This document shows positions 9,286-18,389 of a stretch of DNA of 64,000 nt, in pieces. Each line of letters begins with the position of its first letter. Positions within the stretch are counted from its first letter, which is position 1. The notes below the pieces were generated by a model. The model worked only from the letters and a program-made list of their open reading frames with translations, was not told where the DNA came from and did no database searches. Origin of the DNA: Anaerolineae bacterium (GTDB lineage Bacteria > Chloroflexota > Anaerolineae > UBA3071); the NCBI GenBank assembly GCA_029907105.1, contig JARYMM010000001.1, positions 1 through 64,000 of the forward strand, written 5' to 3'. A program made the position numbers and the translations under genes.

Positions 9286-10436
9286 GAAACGATGGGCTGC
9301 CTGGCCACCGGCTGTTCCTGGCGTACGAACTGGGTGAAGACGATGGAAAGCAGGGCAATCGCCGCCCCGCACAGGAAGGTGGCCCCCGATCCGTAGACTT
9401 CCCAGATCAGGCCGCCGGCAACGGGCACAAAGATCGCCGCCACATGGTTGATTGTCTGGGCCATACTCAGGTTGCTGGTGACTTCCTCCGGGTTCACGGC
9501 GATCTTTTTGAAATAGGAGTCCAGCGCCAGGTTGAAGCCGAAGAGCAGGTTGTCGAAGACGAAGAACACCAGCAGCACGGGGAGAGAATCCAGGCAGGCA
9601 TAGCCCAGGAAGATGCCGGTGAGCAGCAGGAAGTTGGCCGTGAGTGTCCGGCGTTCGCCGAAGCGGGCCACCAGTTCGCCCAGGTAGCGGAAGAGGACCA
9701 TTCCCAGCAGGTTGTTGATGAGCAACAGCAGCGCCGTCTGCCGGGCGGGCAGGCCATAGCGCTGCACGAGCAGGAAGAGGGCGAAGGTGGTGAACATGTG
9801 CCGCCGGCTGCCCATAAGAAAGGTCAGCAGGTAGTAGAGCCAGTAGCGGCGGCGGAAGACGATGCGCTGCCGCTGATGACCGTCCCTGGAGCGCTCTCGC
9901 CGCCAGATGGCCAGGCCGCCGGCTACGGTGACTATGCCGGTCACGATGAAGAGTTGGCGGTAACCCCAGGATTGCATGGCCAGGAGGATGGTGCCGGTGG
10001 CGGCCACGGCGGCCAGCGCCCCCACCGCGGCCACGATTCCCAAAAGCCGCGGGGTCTCCCGTCCTTCGCTGATCTTCAGCGCTGCGGCCGAGCTGTTGGG
10101 GTAGAAGGCGTGGAAGCCGGTGCTCATGATCAGTGTGCCCGCGATGAGTGTTCCCCAGCTTCTGGCCCAGGCCGTGGCGATCAGCCCCAGGCCCATGACC
10201 ACCGTGCTCAGGCTGAGCACCTCCATCTCGCCCAGCACCAGGGCCAGGAAAGCCAGCCAGAAGCCCAGCAGCCCTGGCAGCTCGCGCAGCGATTGGATGA
10301 GCCCGATCTGGTCGGCGCGCACGGCCAGCTCTTCCACGGCGAAGTTGTTGAACAGGCTCTGCCAGATGTTGAAGCCGAAGTACAAAAAGAGGTTGCCAAC
10401 GAGAAGACGATAGATGGTGGCTTTTTTTGATGACAA
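9282..10436 (-). CDS. Major facilitator superfamily transporter
   Basis: 384 residues with about 12 hydrophobic helices, a basic cytoplasmic loop near the middle (RRERSRDGHQRQR), and the general two-bundle MFS layout. No substrate-defining motif is visible. The start is a TTG with GGAGG 6 nt upstream. It lies between a glycosyltransferase and a polysaccharide deacetylase in one operon, so export of a saccharide or lipid-linked product is possible but not shown. Confidence 0.8.
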   Translation of the reverse strand: MSSKKATIYRLLVGNLFLYFGFNIWQSLFNNFAVEELAVRADQIGLIQSLRELPGLLGFWLAFLALVLGEMEVLSLSTVVMGLGLIATAWARSWGTLIAGTLIMSTGFHAFYPNSSAAALKISEGRETPRLLGIVAAVGALAAVAATGTILLAMQSWGYRQLFIVTGIVTVAGGLAIWRRERSRDGHQRQRIVFRRRYWLYYLLTFLMGSRRHMFTTFALFLLVQRYGLPARQTALLLLINNLLGMVLFRYLGELVARFGERRTLTANFLLLTGIFLGYACLDSLPVLLVFFVFDNLLFGFNLALDSYFKKIAVNPEEVTSNLSMAQTINHVAAIFVPVAGGLIWEVYGSGATFLCGAAIALLSIVFTQFVRQEQPVARQPIVS

Positions 10437-10473
10437 GTGGTCCTCCGGTGGGGCGGAACAGGGTCTGCCGCGG

Positions 10474-11427
10474 TTATCTGATCAGCAGGCTTAACAGATC
10501 ATCGTCGCTGACCCGTCGGCTGGCCTGCACGGCCCGCCGCTTGCGCAACATCCTGGGCAGGCTCAGCAAGGCGGCGAGCTGGCCGCGCAGCCGGGCCCGC
10601 GCCGCCGCGCCGCGCCACGCCTTCAGCGCCTCCCAGGCAATGCGCAGTTGTGCCCGCAGGATGGGCCACCAGTAGCGGCGCAGGACGCCCCCAGGCACGT
10701 CCTTGGCCAGCACCCAGATGGTGTTGCGTCCGGTGTAGAAGCTGGCAATGGCCCCGCCGCCGGTGGCGCTCAGCCGGTGGTAGACGCGGGCCTGAGGGGC
10801 GAACACGGCGCGGTAGCCGGCCAGTTGCAGTCGCCAGCCCAGGTCCACATCCTCGCAGTACATGAAGAAATCCTCGTCGAAACCGCCGACCGCTTCCCAC
10901 GCTTCCCGGCGGTAGGCCACCGCGCCGCCGCAGCCGCTGAAGATTTCCACAGCCTGGTCGTACTGCCCCTCGTCCAGCTCCCAGACACCGCGGTTGCGGG
11001 GGATGCCGTCCACGCCATACAGGTCGCCGGCGGTGTGCAGCGTGTCCCGCCGGTCGAAGAGCAGCATCTTGCTGGCCGCGCTGCCGGCTTCGGGGTGTTC
11101 GGCCAACGTCTGCACCAGCGCCGCCAGCCAGCCGGGTTCGGCTTCCGTGTCGCTGTTGAGCATCACCAAGATGTCGCCGCGGGCGATGCGGGCGGCGGCA
11201 TTACACGCGCCGGCCAGCCCCCGGTTGCGCTCCAGCCGCAACAAGCGCACCTCCGGATATTCCCGCTCCACCAGGGCCACCGAGCCGTCGCTCGACCCAT
11301 TGTCCACCACAATCACCTCGAAGTGGGGGTAGGTCTGACGACGCAGCGCATCCAGGCAGGTGGGCAGGAGATGCTCGCCGTTATAGTTAGGGATGATGAC
11401 GCTGCACAGAGGCCGTTGGTCAGGCAT
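10474..11427 (-). CDS. Family 2 glycosyltransferase
   Basis: 317 residues with a GT-A fold: the N-terminal SVIIPNYNG and VVDNGSSDGS bind the nucleotide sugar, MLNSDTEAEPGW holds the metal-binding DxD-like SDT, and the acceptor/catalytic region has YCEDVDLGWRL with the ED motif. It resembles rhamnosyltransferase-type GT2 enzymes of envelope polysaccharide synthesis. This fits the upstream dTDP-rhamnose-type reductase. A basic C-terminal helix may associate with the membrane. There are 28 bp between the reductase stop and this ATG. Confidence 0.87.
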   Translation of the reverse strand: MPDQRPLCSVIIPNYNGEHLLPTCLDALRRQTYPHFEVIVVDNGSSDGSVALVEREYPEVRLLRLERNRGLAGACNAAARIARGDILVMLNSDTEAEPGWLAALVQTLAEHPEAGSAASKMLLFDRRDTLHTAGDLYGVDGIPRNRGVWELDEGQYDQAVEIFSGCGGAVAYRREAWEAVGGFDEDFFMYCEDVDLGWRLQLAGYRAVFAPQARVYHRLSATGGGAIASFYTGRNTIWVLAKDVPGGVLRRYWWPILRAQLRIAWEALKAWRGAAARARLRGQLAALLSLPRMLRKRRAVQASRRVSDDDLLSLLIR

Positions 11428-11446
11428 AGGTGTTGGCTGTTATCAG

Positions 11447-11481
11447 AGTTACGTTTTACGTGTTACGTGTTGCGTGTGGCG
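11447..11481. repeat. Heptamer array, consensus TGTTACG (5 units)
   Basis: Five consecutive 7-bp units: AGTTACG, TTTTACG, TGTTACG, TGTTGCG, TGTGGCG. It overlaps the last codons of the rfbD-like gene, whose C-terminal TPHATRNT is encoded by the array. Confidence 0.85.
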
Positions 11482-12370
11482 TGAAGTACTCGCGCAGTGC
11501 ATCCTTCCATGGCCTGAGGGTGATGCCCAGCTCCGCTCCCGCCGTGTTGGCCAGCACAGCCCGCCGTGGCGGCGTGGCGGCCCGCGGCCATTCGCTGGAG
11601 GGGATGGGGGTGACCGGCACGTGCCCGCGGCCGGCCAGCCGCAGGATTTGGCAGGCGAATTCGTAGCGGGAGCAGAAACCGGCGTTGGTGAAGTGGTAGA
11701 TGCCGTAGTGCCCCGTCTCAATGAGCCGGGCCATGGCCGCCGCCGCGTCCGGGGCATAGGTGGGATTGCCGAACTCATCGTCCACCACGCGCAAGGCACC
11801 GTGCCGGTCGGCGGCGGCGATGATCTTGGTCACGAAATTATGGCCGCCGGGAGCGAAAAGCCAGGCCACGCGCACGATGTAGAAGCGCGATAGCAAAGCC
11901 TGTACCACCCGTTCGCCGGCGGCCTTGCTGCGGGCGTAAACGCTGATGGGGTTGGGCCTGTCCCATTCCCGGTAGGGCTCCTCGGCCGTGCCGTCGAAGA
12001 CCTCGTTGGTGCTGACGTAGAGCATGGCCGCTCCGCACCGCTGGCAGGCCAGGGCCACGTTCTGCGTGCCCCAGACGTTGACGCGGTAGGCGGCGTCCGG
12101 TTCGCGCTCCGCTCCGTCCACATCCGTGTAAGCCGCCGGATGGAGGACCACGTCCGGCTGAAAGTCGGCGATGACAGGAATGATGGCCGGATCGGTGATG
12201 TCGCCTTCGGGCAGGTCGAGCAGCAGCAGCGTGCGATCGGCCAGCGCCTCCCGCAGCGCCCGGCCGAGTTGACCCAGGCACCCGGTGATCACAATCCGGC
12301 CCGATTTTGTGCTTTGTGTTTTGAGCTTTGAGCTTTGAACTTTGGACTTTGAGCTTTGAACTTTCCTCAT
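11456..12370 (-). CDS. dTDP-4-dehydrorhamnose reductase-like (RfbD family)
   Basis: 304 residues, SDR fold. GCLGQLGRALREAL binds NAD(P)H, STNEVFDG and the YARSK motif supply the catalytic Thr/Tyr/Lys, and WLFAPGGHNFVTK is typical of RfbD. It would make the last step of dTDP-L-rhamnose synthesis, though no rfbA/B/C is nearby. The ATG overlaps the upstream SGNH gene (ATGA), which fixes the start. Residues 3-22 are a translated heptamer array giving the peptide repeats KVQSSKS, KVQSSKL and KTQSTKS ahead of the Rossmann fold. The C-terminal tail is also array-encoded. Confidence 0.87.
   Translation of the reverse strand: MRKVQSSKSKVQSSKLKTQSTKSGRIVITGCLGQLGRALREALADRTLLLLDLPEGDITDPAIIPVIADFQPDVVLHPAAYTDVDGAEREPDAAYRVNVWGTQNVALACQRCGAAMLYVSTNEVFDGTAEEPYREWDRPNPISVYARSKAAGERVVQALLSRFYIVRVAWLFAPGGHNFVTKIIAAADRHGALRVVDDEFGNPTYAPDAAAAMARLIETGHYGIYHFTNAGFCSRYEFACQILRLAGRGHVPVTPIPSSEWPRAATPPRRAVLANTAGAELGITLRPWKDALREYFTPHATRNT
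12309..12364. repeat. Heptamer array, consensus GAGCTTT (8 units)
   Basis: Eight perfect-register 7-bp units (GTGCTTT, GTGTTTT, GAGCTTT twice, GAACTTT, GGACTTT, GAGCTTT, GAACTTT). It lies wholly inside the 5' coding end of the rfbD-like gene; because 21 bp equals three units, the protein shows a seven-residue repeat. Confidence 0.92.
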
Positions 12371-13299
12371 GGTTGCTTCAGCAGTGCCAGTGTGCCATCC
12401 TGCTCCAGAGCGGCGAGGACGATAGCCGCCAGCCGCTCCTGCCCGGCGGCGGTGAGGTGGATGCCATCGTCATCCAGCAAGCCCTCCAGGTCGCTGCCGG
12501 CAAAGCCGGCCTCGACGTCAATCAGCCCCACGCCCAACGCCGCTGCCGTTTCCCGGATGAGCTTATTGTACTGACGGTAGGCCGCCATTTGCAACGTTTG
12601 TACTTCCGGCGGCCAGCAGGCATGAGCCCACTCGCCCACCGGCGTCATGGTGAGCAGGGTGATGTGCGGCACGCCTGAGCGGCGGGCGGTGTGGACCATC
12701 CGTTGCAGGGCAGCAGCGAAGGCCTCCGGGCTGACCTGGGGCTGTAGGGCGTTGCCGGCGTGGGTGTCCCAGGGGTCTGCCGCGCCGAGGAGGTGTCGCC
12801 GCAGCGCCCGGTAGAGCCGCGATGCCCCCAGCGGCCCCCAGTACAACTCGGGGAAGGTCTCCGCCTCCCGCCAGACATCCGCCGCCGAGCGGGCCAGATA
12901 GCAGTCGTTCAGGCCGAAGGCGATGAACAGGGCGTGCGGCCGGAAGCGCAGCGCGTCTCGTTCCAGCCGGGCCAGCCCTTGCACCGCCGTCTCGCCGCAG
13001 ATGCCGCTTGGGATCACCCTCCAGGGGACGTCAGGGTGCTGTTCCCTCAGACGTTGTTCCAACCGGGCTGGCCAGGCGGCTGTGGCGGGCACGATATGGC
13101 CGTGGACGATGGAATCGCCCAGGGCAACCAGGCGAATCTCGTTTTTCATGCTCGACCAATCCAGTGCGGCGGTGAGGGGCGGCAAGCCCGCAGGTGGCGT
13201 GGCCAGTGCCGGCTGCCGCCACAGCCGCAGCCACATCTCCCCGCCGATCAGGAGAACCCCCACCAGCAATATGGCCCCGAGGATGGCTCTCAGCCACAC
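12367..13299 (-). CDS. SGNH/GDSL hydrolase, membrane-anchored
   Basis: 310 residues. One N-terminal membrane helix (AILLVGVLLIGGEMW) precedes an SGNH esterase domain: block I VALGDSIVHG (nucleophile Ser), block II Gly in PSGICGETA, block III FGLNDCY, and block V DDDGIHLTAAG (Asp-His). It probably removes acyl groups from an extracytoplasmic glycan. I choose GTG 13299 because GGGAGG lies 5 nt upstream; the ATG 21 nt further out overlaps the predicted -10. It is the first gene of the minus-strand envelope operon. Confidence 0.85.
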   Translation of the reverse strand: MWLRAILGAILLVGVLLIGGEMWLRLWRQPALATPPAGLPPLTAALDWSSMKNEIRLVALGDSIVHGHIVPATAAWPARLEQRLREQHPDVPWRVIPSGICGETAVQGLARLERDALRFRPHALFIAFGLNDCYLARSAADVWREAETFPELYWGPLGASRLYRALRRHLLGAADPWDTHAGNALQPQVSPEAFAAALQRMVHTARRSGVPHITLLTMTPVGEWAHACWPPEVQTLQMAAYRQYNKLIRETAAALGVGLIDVEAGFAGSDLEGLLDDDGIHLTAAGQERLAAIVLAALEQDGTLALLKQP

Positions 13300-13318
13300 G
13301 TCTGCCTCCCGGCGGCCC

Positions 13319-13347
13319 ATTGTAGCACCGATTCGCCCGGCAGGCAA
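13319..13347 (-). promoter_or_regulatory. Promoter of the envelope operon
   Basis: Minus strand: TTGCCT (13347-13342), 17-bp spacer, TACAAT (13324-13319). Transcription would begin about 13 nt before the GTG at 13299. It serves SGNH hydrolase, rfbD-like, GT2 and MFS genes. Confidence 0.65.
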
Positions 13348-13390
13348 AGCAGGCTCCAGAGAGGCGTGCGCAGCGGAAGCCGGGGAGTAC

Positions 13391-13460
13391 GAGGGGTACC
13401 CCCTCGCTCATCTCCCACCTCCTACATGTTGGGGCTTGCGCCCAATCGCTGCGCAAGCCC
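13391..13460. other. Two GC-rich hairpins between divergent genes
   Basis: GGGGTACCCC (13393-13402 region) is a self-complementary 10-mer. Further right, GGGCTTGCGC (13432-13441) pairs with GCGCAAGCCC (13451-13460) across a 9-nt loop. No T-run follows either one. They lie in the 218 bp between the divergent promoters and may be repeat remnants or regulatory structure. Confidence 0.5.
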
Positions 13461-13516
13461 TCCGGAGAGGAAAAGCAAACCCTGCAGCGGTGCCGAATCC
13501 ACAGGCGTCAGCATTC

Positions 13517-13545
13517 TTGACGAAAGTCAGAGCACGTGTTATACT
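13517..13545 (+). promoter_or_regulatory. Promoter of the threonine-catabolism operon
   Basis: TTGACG at 13517-13522, 17-bp spacer, TATACT at 13540-13545. The expected transcript has a leader of about 65 nt before the ATG at 13618. Confidence 0.8.
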
Positions 13546-13617
13546 TTTATCGGAGGATTGCCTCCTGGCTTCCTGGCAGCCAACCACTCTCATCGTTCCC
13601 TCGGAGGAAGCGACTAC

Positions 13618-14592
13618 ATGGCCAAAGAAACGAAGAAGATCCTGGTCACCGGCGCGGTGGGGCAGATTGGCTCGGAGCTGACCCTGGCGCTGCGTGAGCG
13701 GTATGGCGGCGACAATGTGGTGGCCGCCGGCCATCGGACACAACCCGGCGAGGCATTGCGAGATTCGGGCCCCTTTGAGTTCATTGACGTGAGGCGGCGA
13801 GAGACCGTCGAGGAGGTGGTGAAGAGATACAACATTGACACCATCTACCACCTGGCGGCCATCCTGTCGGCGGTGGGCGAGGAGAAGCCGCTCCTGGCCT
13901 GGGACGTCAACATGAACGGTCTCTACAACATCCTGGAAGTTGCCCGGCAGCATGAGATGGTGCGGGTGTTTTGCCCCAGCTCCATCGCCGTTTTTGGCCC
14001 GCAGACGCCGCGCCATAACACCCCTCAGGAGACCATCCTCTGCCCCACGACCATGTACGGCGTGACCAAAGTGGCCGGCGAGTTGCTGTGCAACTATTAC
14101 GTCCGCCGTTTCGGCCTGGACGTGCGTGGGCTGCGCTATCCGGGCATTATCAGCGCCGAGACGCCGCCTGGCGGTGGCACCACCGACTACGCGGTGGAGA
14201 TTTACTACGAGGCGATCCGGCACAGGCGCTATACCTGCTTCGTGCGCCAGGACACGGTGTTGCCGATGATGTACATGCCCGATTGCCTCAAGGCGGCCAT
14301 GGACCTGATGGAGGCGGATTTTGCGCAGCTCAGGCATCATGCCGATTACAACGTGGCGGCCATGAGCTTCTCCGCCGGGGAGTTGGCGGCGGAGATCCAG
14401 AAGCACATCCCCGATTTCGTCTGCGAGTACCGGCCCGATTTCCGGCAGGCCATCGCCGATTCCTGGCCTCGCTCCATTGACGACAGCGCTGCCCGCCAGG
14501 AGTGGGGCTGGCAGCCTGCCTACGACCTGGCGGCCATGACCGTGGATATGCTGGAGAAACTGGGCCGGCGGCACGCCGAGGGGAGATTATGA
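13618..14592 (+). CDS. L-threonine 3-dehydrogenase, SDR type
   Basis: 324 residues. It oxidises L-threonine to 2-amino-3-oxobutanoate with NAD+. The fold is an extended [14 protein letters not shown] near the N-terminus, the catalytic Tyr147 and Lys151 in MYGVTK, and SSIAVFGP. The segment [20 protein letters not shown] is characteristic of the GalE-like threonine dehydrogenases. The start ATG has GGAGGAAG 7 nt upstream. The identification is strengthened by the next gene, kbl, which uses the product. Confidence 0.88.
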   Translation: MAKETKKILVTGAVGQIGSELTLALRERYGGDNVVAAGHRTQPGEALRDSGPFEFIDVRRRETVEEVVKRYNIDTIYHLAAILSAVGEEKPLLAWDVNMNGLYNILEVARQHEMVRVFCPSSIAVFGPQTPRHNTPQETILCPTTMYGVTKVAGELLCNYYVRRFGLDVRGLRYPGIISAETPPGGGTTDYAVEIYYEAIRHRRYTCFVRQDTVLPMMYMPDCLKAAMDLMEADFAQLRHHADYNVAAMSFSAGELAAEIQKHIPDFVCEYRPDFRQAIADSWPRSIDDSAARQEWGWQPAYDLAAMTVDMLEKLGRRHAEGRL

Positions 14593-14651
14593 GGTGTGAT
14601 CAATTTTCGAGCTGCGATAGCTCATCTCAACGCAGAGAAAGGAATCGCATC

Positions 14652-15830
14652 ATGACCGACAAACTGGATTTTATCCGCGAAGACGTGGAGAACCTCAAAG
14701 AGCAGGGGCTGTTCATTAACATCCGCACCATGGGCTCGCCGGCCGACGCCTGGATGATCGTGGACGGCCGACGGGTGCTCAACTTTTGCACCAACAACTA
14801 TCTGGGGTTGGCCAATCACCCCAAAATGAAGGAAGCGGCCAAACGGGCCATTGACGAGTGGGGCGTGGGCCCGGCGGCGGTGCGCTCCATCGCCGGCACC
14901 CAGGCGTTGCACCTGCAACTGGAGCGTCGCCTGGCGGAGTTCAAGGAGGTGGAGGACGCCCTGTACGTGCAGTCGGGTTTCTGCGCTAACCAGGCCGCCA
15001 TCCCGCCCCTGGTGGGCCGCGAAGACGTCATCTTCTCCGACCGCCTGAATCACGCCTCCATCATTGACGGCTGCCGGCTGTCGCGGGCTACCATCGTCGT
15101 TTACGAGCACTGCGACCCCGCCGATGCCGAGGCCAAGATCAAGGAGCACCTGCCCAACTACCGCCGCGGGCTGCTGGTGACCGATGGCGTCTTCAGCATG
15201 GATGGCGACATCGCCCCCCTGGACAGGCTGTACGAGGTGGCCGAGAAGTACGGGGTGATCACCATGGTGGACGACGCCCACGGCGAAGGGGTGCTGGGCG
15301 GCGGCCGGGGCATCGTTCATCACTTCGGCCTGCACGGCAAGTTCGATGTGGAAATCGGCACGCTGTCCAAGGCTTTCGGCGTGGTGGGCGGCGTCATCGC
15401 CGGCCGGAAGCTCATCGTGGACTATCTGCGGCAGAAGGCACGGCCCTTCCTCTTCTCCAGTGCGGTAACCCCGGCCGATACCGCGGCCTGCCTGGCCGCC
15501 GTGGACCTGCTGGAGGAGAGCGAGGAGCTCGTGAACAGGCTGTGGGAGAACACCAGGTATTTCAAGGCCGGCATGAAAGAGCTCGGTTTCGATACCGGGC
15601 GGACGGAGACGCCCATCGTGCCGGTGATGCTGGGCGAAGCCCCGCTGGCCAGGGAGTTCTCTCGCCGCCTGTTCGAGGAAGGGGTGTTCGCCATGGCCCT
15701 GGGCTTTCCTACCGTGCCTCACGGTCAGGCGCGCATCCGGGTGATGAACACCGCTGCCCACAGCCGCCAGGACCTGGACATCGGCCTGGCCGCTTTCGAG
15801 AAGGTGGGCCGGGAATTGGGGGTTATTTGA
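14652..15830 (+). CDS. kbl: Glycine C-acetyltransferase (2-amino-3-ketobutyrate CoA ligase)
   Basis: 392 residues, a PLP-dependent alpha-oxoamine synthase. It cleaves 2-amino-3-oxobutanoate with CoA to glycine and acetyl-CoA. The PLP lysine is Lys240 in [23 protein letters not shown] gives the Asp/His that hold PLP, and NYLGLANHP is the substrate-binding N-terminal motif. The start is ATG 14652 (AAAGGA 8-9 nt upstream), 59 bp after the dehydrogenase stop. The two enzymes complete the threonine-to-glycine pathway. Confidence 0.92.
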   Translation: MTDKLDFIREDVENLKEQGLFINIRTMGSPADAWMIVDGRRVLNFCTNNYLGLANHPKMKEAAKRAIDEWGVGPAAVRSIAGTQALHLQLERRLAEFKEVEDALYVQSGFCANQAAIPPLVGREDVIFSDRLNHASIIDGCRLSRATIVVYEHCDPADAEAKIKEHLPNYRRGLLVTDGVFSMDGDIAPLDRLYEVAEKYGVITMVDDAHGEGVLGGGRGIVHHFGLHGKFDVEIGTLSKAFGVVGGVIAGRKLIVDYLRQKARPFLFSSAVTPADTAACLAAVDLLEESEELVNRLWENTRYFKAGMKELGFDTGRTETPIVPVMLGEAPLAREFSRRLFEEGVFAMALGFPTVPHGQARIRVMNTAAHSRQDLDIGLAAFEKVGRELGVI

Positions 15831-15855
15831 CGCCAGGGGCGAGTTATGGTATGAT
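15827..15855 (+). promoter_or_regulatory. Promoter of the restriction-modification locus
   Basis: TTGACG (15827-15832, overlapping the kbl stop), 17-bp spacer, TATGAT (15850-15855) preceded by TGG. The first coding start downstream is ATG 15973. Confidence 0.7.
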
Positions 15856-15972
15856 GCTGGGGGCTGGAAACTCGGGGGGCGGTCCTGAGCGGGGAGTGTT
15901 GTGCATGTTAAGCGAAATCCCGGCCAGCTATTTGAGGTCAAGGAAAGATGACACCGGGTTGAGAAGGACAAC

Positions 15973-16233
15973 ATGATAGACATTGAGTTCAGAGAGACAT
16001 TTGCCGAACGTGCCCTTCGGGGGAAGTTGAGCTATTCCGGGATGCTTTTTCGCGGCGTGGTTCAGGAACTCTTTCCCCCTTCCCATGTTTTGCTCCCGCA
16101 GATTAACCAAATATACGAGCTGGACCTGGCCTATGGGGAGTACCGGCATCTCTCTGACGACAAATTGATTCAGAGAGGAGATACTTCAAGAGCGTCAACG
16201 GGATTTCCACCTATCACTTCCGTATTTGCATGA
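15973..16233 (+). CDS. 86-residue ORF, possibly the 5' part of the methylase gene
   Basis: It has a good start (ATG with AAGGA 5 nt upstream) and normal-looking protein up to about residue 68, then turns into an unlikely Ser/Thr/Pro tail. Its TGA overlaps the ATG of the methylase. In the methylase frame, codons just upstream of that ATG read smoothly (FKSVNGISTYHFRI), suggesting both ORFs once formed one gene and a frameshift near 16165-16190 separated them. Read as an independent protein, it matches nothing I know. Base composition is AT-richer than the flanking genes. Confidence 0.55.
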   Translation: MIDIEFRETFAERALRGKLSYSGMLFRGVVQELFPPSHVLLPQINQIYELDLAYGEYRHLSDDKLIQRGDTSRASTGFPPITSVFA

Positions 16234-17372
16234 ACACACCAGAGCAAGTGAATGCCAGCGCTCGCCAGGACCGCAAGAATTTCTTTGCGGCCAATGTCTT
16301 CGCTGTGGGCTATGCTACTCATGGCCTTTTCCCCTATCGTGGGAAGTTCCATCCGCAAATGATCAAAGCGATCATGAACGTCATGGGCCTCAGGACGGGC
16401 GATACAGTGCTAGACCCGATGGCCGGTTGTGGAACAACGTCTATCGAGGCGAGCATCATGGGCCTGAATTCCATTGCCTATGAGCTAAGCCCCTTTGCTT
16501 GTTTGATGACCCGGGCCAAAGTTGGTGTGCTGGAAATGGATTGCAGCAACTTTCCACGCTTACTAAAGTACGCCGATGAAATCTATCAGCGATTTGCCCC
16601 CCATGAGAAGAGGCTGGCAGTGCAACAGACTCTATTTCAAGCTGCAAGTCCAGGAAAAGATGTCCTCGACTTGGAAGATGCGTTCCCCAGACTTTCGCCG
16701 CCGATGCGTGAATTGTTGCTCCTGTGTTACCTTGACGCTGTAGGCTATGCCGCTCGTCGTAAGGGGAAAACGCCCCGGGATTTGTTCCCGGACCTTCTTT
16801 CTCGCTACCTTGCAGCAGTCCAGGCCTTCAATGAGACCCGCGAAGAACTGGGAATAAGGCTGGGGCAAGCGCAGGTTATTGAAGGAGATGCTCGCCACTT
16901 ACAACTCCCCGATGAATCGGTGGATGGAGTGCTTTTTTCTCCGCCTTACTCTTTCGCCATCGATTATGTGGAAAATGACCGACCTCAGCTTCAGTTTCTC
17001 GGAGTGGACATCGAAAACCTGAAGCAGAACATGGTCGGCCTCATAGGGAGTGGCAGAACCAGACAGCAGCTTATCGAGTCACGTGTGACGAATTACTTCG
17101 CGGACATGGAAGCTATTATGACACATTGCAAGCGCGTCCTTCGCCCTGGATGTTATTGTGTCATCGTCATTGGTTCTAACACCAACCAGACGGGAGGGAT
17201 CTCGCTGGAAAATGGTCTCATCGAGATAGGAGCCAAGATCGGGATGCCGTTGGAATTTCAGATCATGCGACAGATTGAGGGGATTCGCAACACGATGCGC
17301 GATGAATTCCTGCTCTTCTTTAGAAAACCAGGAGTCTTGAACGTGTGTGAAGAGCGGAGAGAGAACTTGTGA
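16230..17372 (+). CDS. Type II DNA methyltransferase (probable N4-cytosine)
   Basis: 380 residues from ATG 16230. The AdoMet-binding motif is LDPMAGCGTTSIEA and the catalytic motif is SPPY in VLFSPPYSFAID. SPPY is characteristic of N4-methylcytosine enzymes, whereas NPPY/DPPY usually marks N6-adenine methylases. The order (AdoMet motif first, then a long helical region, then SPPY) fits a small amino-methyltransferase class. It should protect DNA from the adjoining endonuclease, whose GTG overlaps this stop. The true N-terminus may lie in the preceding ORF. Lower GC than neighbours suggests horizontal acquisition. Confidence 0.8.
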   Translation: MNTPEQVNASARQDRKNFFAANVFAVGYATHGLFPYRGKFHPQMIKAIMNVMGLRTGDTVLDPMAGCGTTSIEASIMGLNSIAYELSPFACLMTRAKVGVLEMDCSNFPRLLKYADEIYQRFAPHEKRLAVQQTLFQAASPGKDVLDLEDAFPRLSPPMRELLLLCYLDAVGYAARRKGKTPRDLFPDLLSRYLAAVQAFNETREELGIRLGQAQVIEGDARHLQLPDESVDGVLFSPPYSFAIDYVENDRPQLQFLGVDIENLKQNMVGLIGSGRTRQQLIESRVTNYFADMEAIMTHCKRVLRPGCYCVIVIGSNTNQTGGISLENGLIEIGAKIGMPLEFQIMRQIEGIRNTMRDEFLLFFRKPGVLNVCEERRENL

Positions 17373-18210
17373 GCATCCCCCGTTATCCTTTTGAAGCCTC
17401 GGCTGAAGAACTCGCAGCCAACATCGAGTACTACGTGGATGGTTTTATCAGCGGGTTACAATCCTTTTTCGTAGTCATGCCGAAGGGGAAAGGATTCGTT
17501 GACTTCTCCCGCTTTCGGGAGGCCTATGAAGCTCTGAGGAACGGAACGGCAAGCTTTGAGAATTTCTCAACAGAGTCAGTGCTGGCTGTAGTTCAGCAAG
17601 ATCCATTGGTCTTGGTGGTGCTCCGAACAATCCTCGGTTTTTCTCCTCCGGAATTTGCCTACATGACGGGCGTGACGACGGGCGTAGAAATTGACCAGGC
17701 CAGTGCCCGCAGGCTCGATAAGCGGGCAAGAGAGGGACAATCTCTTTTCGTCCGAACTGCTCCCAAGACGCGACAACAGGTAGAAACCCTTGTCCGCACG
17801 GCGGTTCAGCTTATTCGGCAAGGGGCGCCTGTTGTGAATGAGGGAGTGATTCACCGCCTGGACAAGGCGGACACAAGAGAAGGGCTTGCAGGTGTATGGA
17901 TCAGGCTCCTGACTTCCTGGTGCCTGACCAATTTCGACCAGCTGTGCTTCTTGAGGCCAAATTGGCTGAGGATGACGGCACCGCTCGGGACAAAGTAACT
18001 CGCGTGCAACATCTGGCAGAACTCAGAGATCAGCGACTGCGAAGTGGTGCCCCTTCTTTTGAGGTGGTGGCTTGCGTGGATGGACGCGGCTTTGGTATCC
18101 GCCGAGAGGATGTTAAAAAGCTTCTTATTGCCACCCAAGGCAAGCTCTTCACCCTCCAAACGGTTGAGCGCATCATTGACAGCACCTCACTCAAAGACTT
18201 CCAGGGGTAG
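17369..18210 (+). pseudogene. Type II restriction endonuclease, frameshifted
   Basis: Two frames carry one protein. Frame A runs from GTG 17369 to GLAGV near 17895; from there the continuation is in a second frame (17896-18210) reading DQAPDFLVPD and later AVLLEAKLAEDDG. The second part contains the PD-(D/E)xK nuclease signature (Pro-Asp, about 12 residues, Glu-Ala-Lys). Frame A beyond 17895 gives a non-homologous 34-residue tail. The frameshift lies immediately before the catalytic Asp, so the truncated product would be inactive. Overlap with the methylase stop (GTGA) and the order methylase-nuclease identify an R-M pair. A single-base sequencing error is the alternative. Confidence 0.8.
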
Positions 18211-18389
18211 AGGCACAGAGGGAGACCAGCCGGAACATCGCTTAACACAAGCTCCCAACAATGGCACGCGCGGCTTTTGGGCGTAGTGGGTTAGTGAAGG
18301 GCAAACTTTTCTTCTAACTACCGTGCCGTTGCGGGGGCTATGGCGTTATACGTCGCCTCCGGGGGCCCCAGCATATCAGGAGGTGTAGC

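Noticed and set aside
18240-18310. Integron attC-like sequence (CCCAACAATGGCA with a GTTAG-type box)
   Set aside because: The spacing and the right-hand core site do not fit, there is no second site, and no integrase is present.
15831-18389. Complete mobile island carrying the R-M locus
   Set aside because: Lower GC suggests transfer, but no integrase, direct repeats or tRNA target flank it, so boundaries cannot be defined.
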